Assembly (NCBI GenBank): GCA_023417065.1
Contig: JAEZGH010000025.1
Location: 1-64,000 of the forward strand
From: Bacteroidota bacterium
Lineage (GTDB): Bacteria > Bacteroidota > Bacteroidia > Cytophagales > Cyclobacteriaceae
Length of the DNA: 64,000 nt
Reading direction: 5' to 3'
Part shown: positions 8,793 to 17,271 of the stretch, piece after piece
Numbering within the stretch: the first letter of the stretch is position 1
Layout: every line of letters starts with the position of its first letter
Notes under the pieces: generated by a model
What the model was told of the DNA's origin: nothing
Databases searched by the model: none
What the model saw: only the letters and a program-made list of their open reading frames with translations
Program-made: the position numbers and the translations under genes

Positions 8793-9158
8793 AAATAGGA
8801 CACCTATGGAATCATCCCGGCGTGAGCGAGGGTTTTGAGGTTCTGATTCCTGTCAATTTCTACGCTTGCACGTGAATAAAGATCATTTAATCTGAAGACC
8901 AATCTCAGTCCCTGAAAAGGGTTGAACCTCCTCCAGCCGGGAATAAGTTCTTTTGCGTGTCGACATTTTTTTTTCGGTAGACACGCTAAAATCAAATCAG
9001 GTTGGAAGGAAAGGGTTTCTGACTTCTTGTTTCTGGTTTCTGATTTGACGAGCCCAATGCATGTCGCGGCGAAGAGTATGAAGTTTCCAAGTCGAAACGT
9101 TTCAGACTTCTGATTGGGTGGATCAGGCTTCGCTTGAAATTAGAGTTTACCGCTGAAT

Positions 9159-9665
9159 TCAGCGAACGCGTTCCTCTTTATTCCCTTCGTGGGGGGATTC
9201 AGATATTCCAGTTTCGCCCACATCAATCACTATTTTTTCGAAACGGTATCGGGCGTTATGTTCATCGATGGTCTCACCATTAATCTTGATCCTCTTTCGA
9301 TCCAACGTGCCGATTCCGGCAATCCGATAATGGAACTTAAAAATGCAGTCACATTGGAGGACTTCAACAACTTCCATTTCTTCGCCCGTATTGGGATCAA
9401 CCTCAATTGTTCCCTTTATGGAATAGTCTAATTTCAGCGTGTCACCTATAAACATGACGGAGCCTTCGAGATTTCCAACACAATTAGCGTAGGCCGTGAT
9501 TTCGACTACAGTAACATCGCCACTACCGTAAATGCTATCGATTCTTGCATCGTCGCCAATGCATTCCTGCATGCACTCGGAATAATCGAATTTCACGAGT
9601 GTCTGTCCGAAAAGAAAGAGGGGGCAGATCAGCAGAAGTGTTAATATAGGCAAGTATCTTTTCAT
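9159..9665 (-). CDS. Secreted hypothetical protein, Cys-containing
   Basis: 168 aa from the ATG at 9665; the open frame runs on another 113 codons upstream, but that part has no protein-like character and the ATG directly precedes a good signal peptide (MKRYLPILTLLLICPLFLFG/Q). The mature part is a predicted beta-rich domain with Cys in CMQEC, a single Cys in YANC, and a CDC pair in VLQCDCIFKFHY, which could form disulfides. I do not recognise the family. The gene stands alone, with intergenic DNA on both sides, and nothing nearby points to a function. Confidence 0.65.
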   Translation of the reverse strand: MKRYLPILTLLLICPLFLFGQTLVKFDYSECMQECIGDDARIDSIYGSGDVTVVEITAYANCVGNLEGSVMFIGDTLKLDYSIKGTIEVDPNTGEEMEVVEVLQCDCIFKFHYRIAGIGTLDRKRIKINGETIDEHNARYRFEKIVIDVGETGISESPHEGNKEERVR

Positions 9666-9933
9666 ACAACCGTGACATATTCCAGCCAGCTGTGTTAAAG
9701 CTAAAAGTTCCGGATGAAATTGTGTTGTGCGGGCGTCATTTTTTAGGAAATAAAAATGTAACAATACCGATCCCGGGCAGCAGTAGCGTGCGACCCGGAG
9801 GATTGCGTCTGTAAAATCAGACAATTCAATAAATGTTAAAAAAATTTCAACAAAAAGGGTTTGAGATTGGGTGTGGACGCAATTTTTTTGAAGTTTTGCG
9901 GGTTGAAGATACAGGCAACTAAACACGTGGGAG

Positions 9934-10200
9934 ATGAAAGATTCTAACATCAAAGGAGAAGTTCGCATCAATCCAACCAGCGGGGAGGTTAAAGTTATCA
10001 GCAAAGAAAGGCGGCTTGCTTTTCCTGTCGAGATAGTTGAAGCTGGAACTGAGCGTGGGCAGCGCGTGAGCAGCTATCCTGAGTTAGTGCGTGTTATCCG
10101 CAATGCCCGTCAGCATGTGCTGAGCCGCCGTGACCCTAAAAGCGACGTTATTAAAGAGAAAATCAATGTGCATATGCGAACCGTCCACGAACACGCGTGA
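9934..10200 (+). CDS. Small hypothetical cytoplasmic protein
   Basis: 88 aa, charged, no signal or membrane segment: a beta-like start (GEVRINPTSGEVKVIS) followed by a helical, Arg-rich second half. A GGGAG lies immediately before the ATG, too close for a normal ribosome site, but this group of bacteria does not depend on one. No frame overlaps it convincingly; the upstream extension of the neighbouring minus-strand frame is unlikely to be real. I cannot assign a family. It could be a real small gene or chance coding; the balanced amino-acid use favours a real gene. Confidence 0.45.
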   Translation: MKDSNIKGEVRINPTSGEVKVISKERRLAFPVEIVEAGTERGQRVSSYPELVRVIRNARQHVLSRRDPKSDVIKEKINVHMRTVHEHA

Positions 10201-10454
10201 ATCAGAACGCAAGCATTTACCCACTCTTTGATAAATAACCGCCTGGCACGCGTCGTGTAGAACACCCACCTCATAAGGTTCCCCGTTTGTGATCCAGCGC
10301 GTATTGTATCCGTTGTGAAATAAATCCGGTTTAATTTCTTTTTGATAATCAAATCTGTTTTTTTTCGGAGCTGATATTCGACTAACGTTTCCCGGCGATC
10401 AGGATGATTTCCGGCATGGGGATTGAATTCATTTTTTTACAAAACCTTTTTGTC

Positions 10455-10871
10455 ATGGATCAGAAGTCAAACAACATATGTCTTTTAGTTACCGATGATC
10501 CGCTCGATCAGGCAATCTTTGCCAGGGCACTTCGGGATGTTTCACCTGATACTGTGTGCTGCATTGCTGCTAATGGCGTCGAGGCGATGGAAATCATGAC
10601 AGAGGAGCAGATGATCCCTGACTTCATTTTCGTCGAGCTGAATATGCCGCATATGGACGGCATTGAGTTTCTGAGAGAAATCAAATCGAGACAACCCCTT
10701 GGTCAGATTCCTGTAATTGTGCACTCGGGAGTGCCACAACCTGAGAAACTCACTTCCATCAAAGAAGCCGGTGCCTCAGCGATCTACTTCAAGGAATATG
10801 AATACGGGGGAGTATGTAATATTCTTTATCTTTATTTTCTGTCTCAGCTTTCGCCACTTCATCTGAATTAA
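10455..10871 (+). CDS. Stand-alone receiver domain with Glu in place of the phospho-acceptor Asp
   Basis: 138 aa from the ATG at 10455. It has the complete CheY-like fold and no output domain: acidic pair Asp14-Asp15 (VTDDPLDQ), beta3 IFVELNMPHMDG, conserved Ser91 (VIVHSG) and Lys113 (AIYFKE). In beta3 the position normally holding the phosphorylated Asp is Glu61 (codon GAG). All other catalytic positions are kept. Such a change often mimics the phosphorylated state or makes phosphorylation impossible, so this may be a constitutive or phosphorylation-independent partner. No histidine kinase is adjacent; the next gene is an unrelated lipoprotein. Confidence 0.82.
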   Translation: MDQKSNNICLLVTDDPLDQAIFARALRDVSPDTVCCIAANGVEAMEIMTEEQMIPDFIFVELNMPHMDGIEFLREIKSRQPLGQIPVIVHSGVPQPEKLTSIKEAGASAIYFKEYEYGGVCNILYLYFLSQLSPLHLN

Positions 10872-10944
10872 CCCCCGCATCCGGCATTAATTTTTACTTC
10901 TCTCAAGAGGAACAGCCATCAGACTGTTATAAATCCTGTTGTTT

Positions 10945-11526
10945 ATGAAGAATGTTGTAAACCCTGCAGGGATGATCGCGTTGATAGTTCTTGCCGCGTC
11001 CTTCTTTTCATGTTCGAATTCAAAGACTTATGACGACGCGATGCAGGAAAATCGCGACCGCATCGAAGAGCCGGGGCGGTTGGGTGACGCGCTATTCCTT
11101 GTTGAAATCAGAAGCTTGATTATGTTTCAGCTTGAGTTGCTGAAGGTTGCGGCGGAATCCGGCTATTCAGCAGAACTGGTGAATCTTGGTAAGGATAACA
11201 TCGAACCGTTTCAGACGCTTGATAACGATGTGGTTGATGTGGCAAAGAAGGAGAAGTTTCGTCTGCCGACGGAGATGAGTGAGGATCATATCGCCAGACT
11301 GGCTGCGGTTAAGCGTGCCTCCCGACAGGAGATTGACCAGATGCTTGTCAGCGAAATGGCGAAGGCAAACAGTGAGGCAGTACAAAAACTCACCGCCCAG
11401 GCTACGGAAGGATCTGATCCGGATGTCCGGGCGTTTGCAGCGCGAATCATAGGAGCACTTCGCGTACACAACGACTCCGTCCGGAGGGTTAAAGACGGTC
11501 TTCTAACGTCATTTCGAGGAGACTAA
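10945..11526 (+). CDS. DUF4142-like lipoprotein
   Basis: 193 aa from the ATG at 10945 (a TTG two codons upstream is less likely). A lipoprotein signal ends at SFFSC. The mature part is all-helical with the DUF4142 (ferritin-like four-helix) pattern: FLVEIRSLIMFQLELLKVAAESG..., then a helix with EMSEDHIARLAAVKRA, and LRVHNDSVRRVKD at the end. DUF4142 proteins are periplasmic or membrane-anchored and are linked to stress responses in some species, but their activity is not established. The gene stands alone between the receiver gene and the ABC permease. Confidence 0.6.
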   Translation: MKNVVNPAGMIALIVLAASFFSCSNSKTYDDAMQENRDRIEEPGRLGDALFLVEIRSLIMFQLELLKVAAESGYSAELVNLGKDNIEPFQTLDNDVVDVAKKEKFRLPTEMSEDHIARLAAVKRASRQEIDQMLVSEMAKANSEAVQKLTAQATEGSDPDVRAFAARIIGALRVHNDSVRRVKDGLLTSFRGD

Positions 11527-11645
11527 AATCGTCCGATGCCGGACACCGCTGTTCGGATTACTACAGCAAATGGCACAAAAAGCCATTTTTTAAACGATAG
11601 AGCCTGTTATACGCGGTGGCACTCCCATTGCATCGCTGGACTGCT

Positions 11646-14057
11646 ATGCTGATCAACTATTTCAAAATTGCCTGGCGATCTATTTCCCGGTTTAAGGGAT
11701 ATACCGCCATTAATCTTGTCGGACTAGCCCTGGGGCTAACTGCCGGAATTCTGATTCTTCTTTATGTAACCGACGAACTTTCGTACGATCGCTTTCACGA
11801 AAAGCGCGATCGCGTGTATCGCGTTGACACGGAATTTTCCGCAGCTGAAACAGGTGACTCAGAAGAGGCCTACGATGCCAACGGCTGGCCTGTAGGTGCA
11901 GTGCTACGCAGAGACTACCCTGAAGTTGAGGCGGTGTTATACACGAAGAATGCCTCCTTCCTTCCGGTAACTCATGAGGGCAAGCAGATTTATGAACGTA
12001 GTCACTTTGCATCAAACGAGTTTTTTGAAATATTCTCGTTTCCTCTCGTGAAAGGAAATGCGCAGACAGCCTTGACCGAGCCTTACACCGTGGTCATCAA
12101 CGAGACATTAGCACAGAAATATTTTCCTGGCGCCGATCCGTTGAACGCCACATTGACGATAGCAGATACACTTTCGTTTCTGGTAACCGGAGTGATGAAA
12201 GACATTCCTTCCAATTCACACATCCAGACAAGCATGCTGCTCTCGTTTCCATCATATACCAATCTTGACAGGAGCTTCAACTACGACGATGGCTGGGGTA
12301 ATATCAATGCCCGGAACTATGTGCTGTTGCGTGAAGGAGCAGACTACGAGCATGTCCGGAATAAACTCAGGAACATATATTTTGACAATGCCGGTGAAAT
12401 GCTGAAGTCGTGGGGTGTATCGGCTTATGGAAAGCTTCAGCCGTTGTCAACACTCTACCTCACCGCCGACTCTAATGGTATGGGTCCGCTGGGAAGTCTC
12501 GAAAGAGTTTATCTGCTATCAGGTATTGTTGCATTTGTCATCCTGCTGGCGTGTATTAATTTTATCAACCTCACCACGGCGAGATCAGTTTATCGTGCAC
12601 GTGAAGTGGGGCTTCGCAAAGTAGTAGGATCATCGCGGCAGGGACTCATTAAGCAGTTTCTTTCCGAGTCTTTTGTTCTCACCCTGTTTTCCTTTGTGCT
12701 GGCCGCGGCGTTGGTGACATTGATGTTGCCTCTTTTCAATACGCTGATCGGAAAGCAATACACCCTTTCGGCGCTCACTACGCTACCGGTATTAGGCGGG
12801 ACTGCGGCACTCATCGTTGTTATCGCGTTTCTGTCGGGGTACTATCCTGCGCTGGTGATGTCGAAGATGCGTCCTGCGGACGTGCTTAAAGGCAAACTCC
12901 AGCATTCAACCAAAGGGGTGAATCTGCGACGCGGGCTGGTGGTCTTCCAGTTCATGATTTCATTCGGACTTGTGATGGGCACGATGGTGATTCTTAACCA
13001 GCTTTCCTTCATGCAGAAACAGGAACTTGGTTTTGCCAAAGACGAGATCATTGTAATCAATGCCAGCCGGGCTGTTTCATCTGCTAATGGATTCGAGACA
13101 TTTAAAGCTGCGTTGAAATCAATGGCCATCGTCGACGATGTGACGTATGCGAATGCTGTACCGGGTCGCACGGGATGGTCAGGGCAGGTGGCGTATCCCG
13201 AAGGCAAATCAGGTGAGGCTGCCGTCAGCGTTGAATACATGGCAGTAGATGAGGATTACATTTCCACACTTGGCCTCAACCTCATTGCAGGCACGGGTTT
13301 CGATCCAAAGTTCCCGGCTCATTATGGTGAAGGGCTTGTACTGAATGAAACTGCAGTATCGATGTTCGGATGGGCTTCGCCGGCTGACGCAATCGGTAAA
13401 AAGATCACGTCGCCTTCAGGGTATCCGGCGGGAGAAGTGATCGGTGTTGTGCGCGACTATCACCAATTTGGACTTAAACAAAAGATCGGTCCGGTGGTAA
13501 TGGATTACAATCCCGAATCAAGTTACCTGTACGCCATCCGTTACAAGGCGGCGGATACAGAACAACTGATTGCAAGTATGCAGGAGCTGTGGGGAAAACA
13601 TTTTCCCGGCAAGGAATTCAACTACTTCTTTTTGGATGACGACTTTGAACGTCAATATCAGTCGGAGCAACGACTCGTCAGCGTGTTCGTTGTATTTGCA
13701 GTCGTAACGATTGTGATTGCGTTAGTCGGACTACTTGGCCTTGTTTCATTTATGGTCGCGTCGCGCACTAAAGAAATCGGTGTCCGCAAAGTATTGGGTG
13801 GCGACGTAATGAGCATAACCGGTTTGCTATCGAAGGAATTTATTGTCCTGGTTGGCGTAGCGAATCTGATTGCAGCGCCGATGGTATGGTATTTCGCCAG
13901 TTCGTGGCTGGAAAATTTCGCATGGCGCGTCGACATTAGTCCGCTGCTCTTCATTGGGACGTTCCTGTTAGCAATACTCATCACCTCCGTGACGGTAAGC
14001 TTTCAGACGATCCGCGCTGCCATGGGGAACCCGGTTAACTCGCTGCGATACGAATAG
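11646..14057 (+). CDS. MacB/FtsX-type ABC transporter permease
   Basis: 803 aa from the ATG at 11646, which starts the usual MLINYFKIAWRS... of this family. Layout: TM1, a MacB-like periplasmic domain, three TM helices (about residues 285-425, with the FtsX motif ARSVYRAREVGLRKVVGSSR), TM5, a second periplasmic domain, and a second FtsX block with SRTKEIGVRKVLGGDV near the C-terminus. This is the duplicated permease typical of Bacteroidota that works with a separate LolD/MacB ATPase. No ATPase gene lies beside it. These systems drive mechanotransmission across the envelope, for example peptide or lipoprotein export. A stable stem-loop follows the stop. Confidence 0.9.
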   Translation: MLINYFKIAWRSISRFKGYTAINLVGLALGLTAGILILLYVTDELSYDRFHEKRDRVYRVDTEFSAAETGDSEEAYDANGWPVGAVLRRDYPEVEAVLYTKNASFLPVTHEGKQIYERSHFASNEFFEIFSFPLVKGNAQTALTEPYTVVINETLAQKYFPGADPLNATLTIADTLSFLVTGVMKDIPSNSHIQTSMLLSFPSYTNLDRSFNYDDGWGNINARNYVLLREGADYEHVRNKLRNIYFDNAGEMLKSWGVSAYGKLQPLSTLYLTADSNGMGPLGSLERVYLLSGIVAFVILLACINFINLTTARSVYRAREVGLRKVVGSSRQGLIKQFLSESFVLTLFSFVLAAALVTLMLPLFNTLIGKQYTLSALTTLPVLGGTAALIVVIAFLSGYYPALVMSKMRPADVLKGKLQHSTKGVNLRRGLVVFQFMISFGLVMGTMVILNQLSFMQKQELGFAKDEIIVINASRAVSSANGFETFKAALKSMAIVDDVTYANAVPGRTGWSGQVAYPEGKSGEAAVSVEYMAVDEDYISTLGLNLIAGTGFDPKFPAHYGEGLVLNETAVSMFGWASPADAIGKKITSPSGYPAGEVIGVVRDYHQFGLKQKIGPVVMDYNPESSYLYAIRYKAADTEQLIASMQELWGKHFPGKEFNYFFLDDDFERQYQSEQRLVSVFVVFAVVTIVIALVGLLGLVSFMVASRTKEIGVRKVLGGDVMSITGLLSKEFIVLVGVANLIAAPMVWYFASSWLENFAWRVDISPLLFIGTFLLAILITSVTVSFQTIRAAMGNPVNSLRYE

Positions 14058-14068
14058 CGGTTGATGAT

Positions 14069-14114
14069 GTATTCGGTGAGATGAACCAGGATATTAGCTC
14101 ATCTCACCAAATAC
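14069..14114. terminator. Long convergent stem-loop without U tract
   Basis: A 16-bp stem with one mismatch (GTATTCGGTGAGATGA pairs with TCATCTCACCAAATAC) and a 14-nt loop lies between the convergent permease and Yip1 genes. The right arm overlaps the last codons of the Yip1 gene. Neither strand has a T run after it, so it may protect or process 3' ends rather than terminate by itself. Confidence 0.5.
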
Positions 14115-14755
14115 GTCACAAGAAATATGATTACAAAAACTATGAGCGCTGGGAGCATCACATTCCAGAAGGCAGAGACTGTTGAGATCTTCTGTACTTC
14201 GGCGGTGCCAACCACATTAATGACAAATGCCCAGATCCCGAGTACAAACTGAGCCATCAGGCTGAAATAAAACAAAAAATTGTAAGGAGGGTTGAGAAGT
14301 ATGCCATTAAATCCGCTTTTGAACATTTGATCGCCATAAAAACCGACCTCCATGAAGATAAATATCAGCGCAGCTATCGTCGGAATCATGCTATAGGCAT
14401 TTACCCGAAGTAGCTGATGGAAATTTGCCTTTCCATTGAACAGCCTGCCCGTCCAAAGGACCAATCCTGCGTAGACACGGTTCCCGATGATACCGAGCAC
14501 AACGCCCAGTATCACAGCAATACACACCACTACTATAAAGGGCCAGTTCTCACCAAAGGCGTGCGTGGTGGCCTGTTCAATTCCATTTCCTATCCCTCCC
14601 AGCGCCAACAGCAAATAGATATGTTTGTCGTAGTGCGTGTCATTCAGAAATTTGAATACAATTCGGGGAGAAGTCCAGATACGTGTAAAAATTTCACCTT
14701 CTGTCAGTGTGATTGAAGTTTGTTCTTCAACGCGGAGGTTTTCATCTAAAATCAT
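14099..14755 (-). CDS. Yip1-domain membrane protein
   Basis: 218 aa. Residues 1-45 are cytoplasmic, starting with TEGEIFTRIWTSPRIVFKFL, the usual lead-in of bacterial Yip1/DUF1282 proteins. Five hydrophobic segments follow (about 48-66, 75-100, 115-140, 160-185, 195-217). Bacterial Yip1-domain proteins are integral inner-membrane proteins without an established activity. Single gene, convergent with the ABC permease. The last codons form one arm of the convergent stem-loop. Confidence 0.75.
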   Translation of the reverse strand: MILDENLRVEEQTSITLTEGEIFTRIWTSPRIVFKFLNDTHYDKHIYLLLALGGIGNGIEQATTHAFGENWPFIVVVCIAVILGVVLGIIGNRVYAGLVLWTGRLFNGKANFHQLLRVNAYSMIPTIAALIFIFMEVGFYGDQMFKSGFNGILLNPPYNFLFYFSLMAQFVLGIWAFVINVVGTAEVQKISTVSAFWNVMLPALIVFVIIFLVTYLVR

Positions 14756-14954
14756 GACAACAATTTTTAATCACTTACAACCGGCCAGGGAGCGCATCGT
14801 AGTAATCCAAGATACAACCGGGCGATAATAACACCAAAAAGAGAAGACATTTTTATCGTCCGGAAAGAAGATTCGCGATCAAATCGCAATATTTCTGGCG
14901 CAAAGGAGCCGTCGTTCCTACCTTCACAGCAAGTTTCAGAAAATCCATTAAGGC

Positions 14955-15254
14955 ATGTTCACTACCATTGTACACGTTCAGGTGAAACCGGAATATGTAT
15001 CACAATTCATTGAAGCCACCCGTGAGAATCACGAGAACTCAATAAAAGAGCCCGGGAATCTAAGATTTGACGTCCTTCAGAATGCTGATGACAAAACGCG
15101 ATTTGTGCTTTATGAAGCATATACGACTGCTGAGGCGGTCGCCGCACATAAAACAACCGCGCATTATCTGAAATGGCGCGACCTGGTTGAGCCCTGGATG
15201 GCCGCCCCGCGCGAAGGGGTGAAACACACGATGTTATTCCCACAAACCAGTTGA
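14955..15254 (+). CDS. Putative quinol monooxygenase (ABM/LsrG-like)
   Basis: 99 aa, one antibiotic-biosynthesis-monooxygenase (ABM) ferredoxin-like domain. Diagnostic parts are TTIVHVQVKPEYVSQFI, NHENSIKEPGNLRFDV, and FVLYEAYTTAEAVAAHKTTAHYLKW, which closely follow the LsrG/YgiN pattern. Members oxidise quinols or degrade phospho-AI-2 without cofactors, as dimers. It overlaps the start of the alcohol-dehydrogenase gene by 4 nt (stop TGA inside TTGA), so the two are translated together and probably act on related carbonyl or aromatic substrates. Confidence 0.82.
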   Translation: MFTTIVHVQVKPEYVSQFIEATRENHENSIKEPGNLRFDVLQNADDKTRFVLYEAYTTAEAVAAHKTTAHYLKWRDLVEPWMAAPREGVKHTMLFPQTS

Positions 15255-16429
15255 TAGTGGACAAGGCATTTCAGTTTGCACGCACGCCTCATCTCCATTT
15301 TGGAGGAGGCAAGATCAAACTCCTTCCCTCCCTGCTCAAGGCACATGGGCGGAAGGTTTTACTGATCAAAGGAAAGCGATCGTTTGACACCTCCGAATGG
15401 GGGAATCCGATCGTTAGTCAATTGCATTCAGCATCGTTTGAGATTGAGGCTTATTCGATTGACGGGGAGCCTACGCCTGCAATTGTAGATCAGGCGGTGT
15501 TGATGTACGCGGACTGGAAACCTGAGGTTGTTGTAGCCGTTGGCGGCGGAAGCGTACTCGATGCAGGGAAAGCTATATCTGCAATGTTGATGATTGGTGG
15601 CAGTGTAAAGGATTATCTGGAGGGCGTTGGTACGAGATCGCATTCAGGTGTAAAGATTCCATTCGTTGCTGTGCCAACAACCGCAGGCACGGGCAGTGAG
15701 GCGACAAAGAATGCAGTGCTCGCTGAAACCGGACCGGGTGGATTCAAGAAGTCATTACGTCACGACAACTTCGTCCCTGATGTTGCCATCGTTGATCCCG
15801 CGCTTTCCGTTGGATGCCCTCCTGCGGTTACCGCAGCAAGTGGGATGGATGCATTTACACAGTTGCTGGAGTCGTACTTGTCAACAGCAGCGAATGCAAT
15901 CACCGACGCACTTGCAATGGAAGGGCTTCGCCGTGTTGCGCGTTCGCTGATTGCGGCGTATCGCGATGGAAGCAATGTTGCTGCGCGCACTGACATGGCG
16001 ATGGCTGCGTATCTTTCAGGCATTACTCTTGCGAACGCGGGCCTGGGCGCCGTCCACGGACTAGCCGGTACGATTGGCGGAATGTATACTATTTCCCATG
16101 GCGTAATTTGCAGTTCGCTGATGGCGTCGGCCAATGAAGTGACGCTGCGCAAACTGCGTGAAAAGGAAGATCAGTCCGTGGCGCTCGCGAAATACGCTGA
16201 AGCAGGTATGTTGCTTTCGAATACCACCGGAAAGACTCCCGGATTTTATGCCGATCTCCTTATTGACCGCATTCGCGAATGGGCGGAAGTGATGCAGATA
16301 CCTTCATTATCTACATGCGGCCTGCCTGCTGAATCGCTCAAAAGTATTGCAGCCGCATCAGATAGCAAGAACAATCCCGTAGCTCTCGACATGGCCGAGC
16401 TGGAAGAAGTTATGCTAATGTCTATGTAG
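15251..16429 (+). CDS. Iron-containing alcohol dehydrogenase
   Basis: 392 aa. The group III (Fe-ADH) fold is clear: NAD-binding VVAVGGGSVLDAGKAI (about 95-110), then PTTAGTGSEATKNAV, and metal ligands in GMDAFTQLLESYLS, AVHGLAGTIGG and SHGVICS. The reaction is NAD(P)H-dependent interconversion of an alcohol and aldehyde, or reduction of a maleylacetate-type substrate. The start is a TTG at 15251 overlapping the monooxygenase stop; a GTG two codons later (15257) is an alternative. No ATG precedes the conserved region. The tight coupling suggests a two-step oxidation or reduction pathway. Confidence 0.88.
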   Translation: MIVDKAFQFARTPHLHFGGGKIKLLPSLLKAHGRKVLLIKGKRSFDTSEWGNPIVSQLHSASFEIEAYSIDGEPTPAIVDQAVLMYADWKPEVVVAVGGGSVLDAGKAISAMLMIGGSVKDYLEGVGTRSHSGVKIPFVAVPTTAGTGSEATKNAVLAETGPGGFKKSLRHDNFVPDVAIVDPALSVGCPPAVTAASGMDAFTQLLESYLSTAANAITDALAMEGLRRVARSLIAAYRDGSNVAARTDMAMAAYLSGITLANAGLGAVHGLAGTIGGMYTISHGVICSSLMASANEVTLRKLREKEDQSVALAKYAEAGMLLSNTTGKTPGFYADLLIDRIREWAEVMQIPSLSTCGLPAESLKSIAAASDSKNNPVALDMAELEEVMLMSM

Positions 16430-16884
16430 AGGACCAATCACAGTTATGAATAAGTCGTTCGATCTTTCATGAACGAAACGACTTCGAAAGAAAGCAACAA
16501 CGACAGGTCTACTGGCATCTGAATGCATACGTACTGCCGTTCGAATTGATTACCTTGCGAGATAAAAATTCCCAGGCTTTTTTCCGGATTTTGTTTCAGC
16601 ACGTCTCTCCTTCATCATTTCTTCATCATGTTGATCTAGCTTTGTTTAAAGCGATTATCGCTTACGTGTTGAAGGAAAGAAGCAAGCAACCTTTATCCGC
16701 CCAACTCCCCGCGCTTGCTTCGACCACTCTAAGACATTAGATTGGTTTTAATCTGGAGCCCTGGGCTAAGTGGGGTTTTTAAGTAGAAGAGTGCATAAGT
16801 GCACTCTTCTATTTTTTTATAGACGCGAGATCGGAACATTCTCACCGGCATCTCCTTTTGGCTGGTAATCGCTACTTTCGCATT
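16430..16884. other. 455-bp intergenic region
   Basis: No gene supported; a 64-codon frame at 16546-16740 lacks an ATG start and protein character. The region holds an imperfect inverted repeat at about 16453-16485 (AAGTCGTTCG against CGAAACGACTT) and a strong terminator at 16784-16818. Confidence 0.6.
16784..16818 (+). terminator. Rho-independent terminator
   Basis: A perfect 12-bp stem (TAGAAGAGTGCA / TGCACTCTTCTA) with a TAAG tetraloop is followed on the plus strand by seven T. It separates the Fe-ADH gene from the polycationic-protein operon. Confidence 0.9.
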
Positions 16885-17262
16885 ATGATCACCCGACTTT
16901 TTCTGGCTTTGATTTTTAGCTTTTGCTCTCACATACTCTATTCGCAGGCAGAGAACGGAAGTTCTGCATCGGAACCATCGAGACAGGATAAGCCGGATGA
17001 GAACCCACAGCCGCCAAGGGAGGTTCCACCGAAGCAGGAAAGAAGCGATCCGCCCAAAAAAGAGACACAGCCCGGCAGAGACAATACGAAACCGCCTGCG
17101 AAACAATCGAAACCTGGTCAGGCTGTCAAAGCGGTACCTACTGCCAAGGAGCGTAAGAGCAAACCAGCAAAAGTCAGTGGGCCCCGCCCGAACAGCGCAC
17201 GCCCTCAGAAAAAAGGGAAGCCCGCAGCAAGGCCGGTGAAGCCAGGAAATGGAAGAAAGTAA
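16885..17262 (+). CDS. Secreted Pro/Lys/Arg-rich polycationic protein
   Basis: 125 aa from the ATG at 16885, directly ahead of a signal peptide (MITRLFLALIFSFCSHILYS/Q). The mature protein is low-complexity: long runs of Pro, Lys, Arg, Gln and Ser, for example PPREVPPKQERSDPPKKE and PARPVKPGNGRK, with no predicted fold and a very high positive charge. It is likely disordered and could bind anionic surfaces such as LPS or nucleic acid. It lies 9 nt before the barrel-like gene with the Lys-Gly loop, and the two-component genes follow. I do not recognise a family. Confidence 0.65.
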   Translation: MITRLFLALIFSFCSHILYSQAENGSSASEPSRQDKPDENPQPPREVPPKQERSDPPKKETQPGRDNTKPPAKQSKPGQAVKAVPTAKERKSKPAKVSGPRPNSARPQKKGKPAARPVKPGNGRK

Positions 17263-17271
17263 ATACTGTTT

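Larger units (their letters stand above)
8449..9158. other. 710-bp intergenic region
   Basis: No gene is supported here; two overlapping short open frames near 8.80-9.11 kb look non-coding. The stretch holds an operator-like palindrome (8625-8642), an 11-bp tandem repeat (8762-8792) and several copies of short motifs such as TTCTGATTGG and TTTCTGA (about 8466, 8662, 9015-9045, 9105). Intergenic clutter of this sort can mark genome-wide repeated elements. Confidence 0.6.

Noticed and set aside
8804..8995. 63-codon minus-strand frame
   Set aside because: Lies in repeat-rich non-coding DNA and shows no signal, domain or context.
9666..10004. Upstream extension (113 codons) of the secreted 168-aa gene
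   Set aside because: It lacks protein character; the ATG at 9665 precedes a clean signal peptide, and a plausible plus-strand gene begins at 9934.
16546..16740. 64-codon plus-strand frame before the terminator
   Set aside because: No ATG start and no recognisable features; treated as non-coding.
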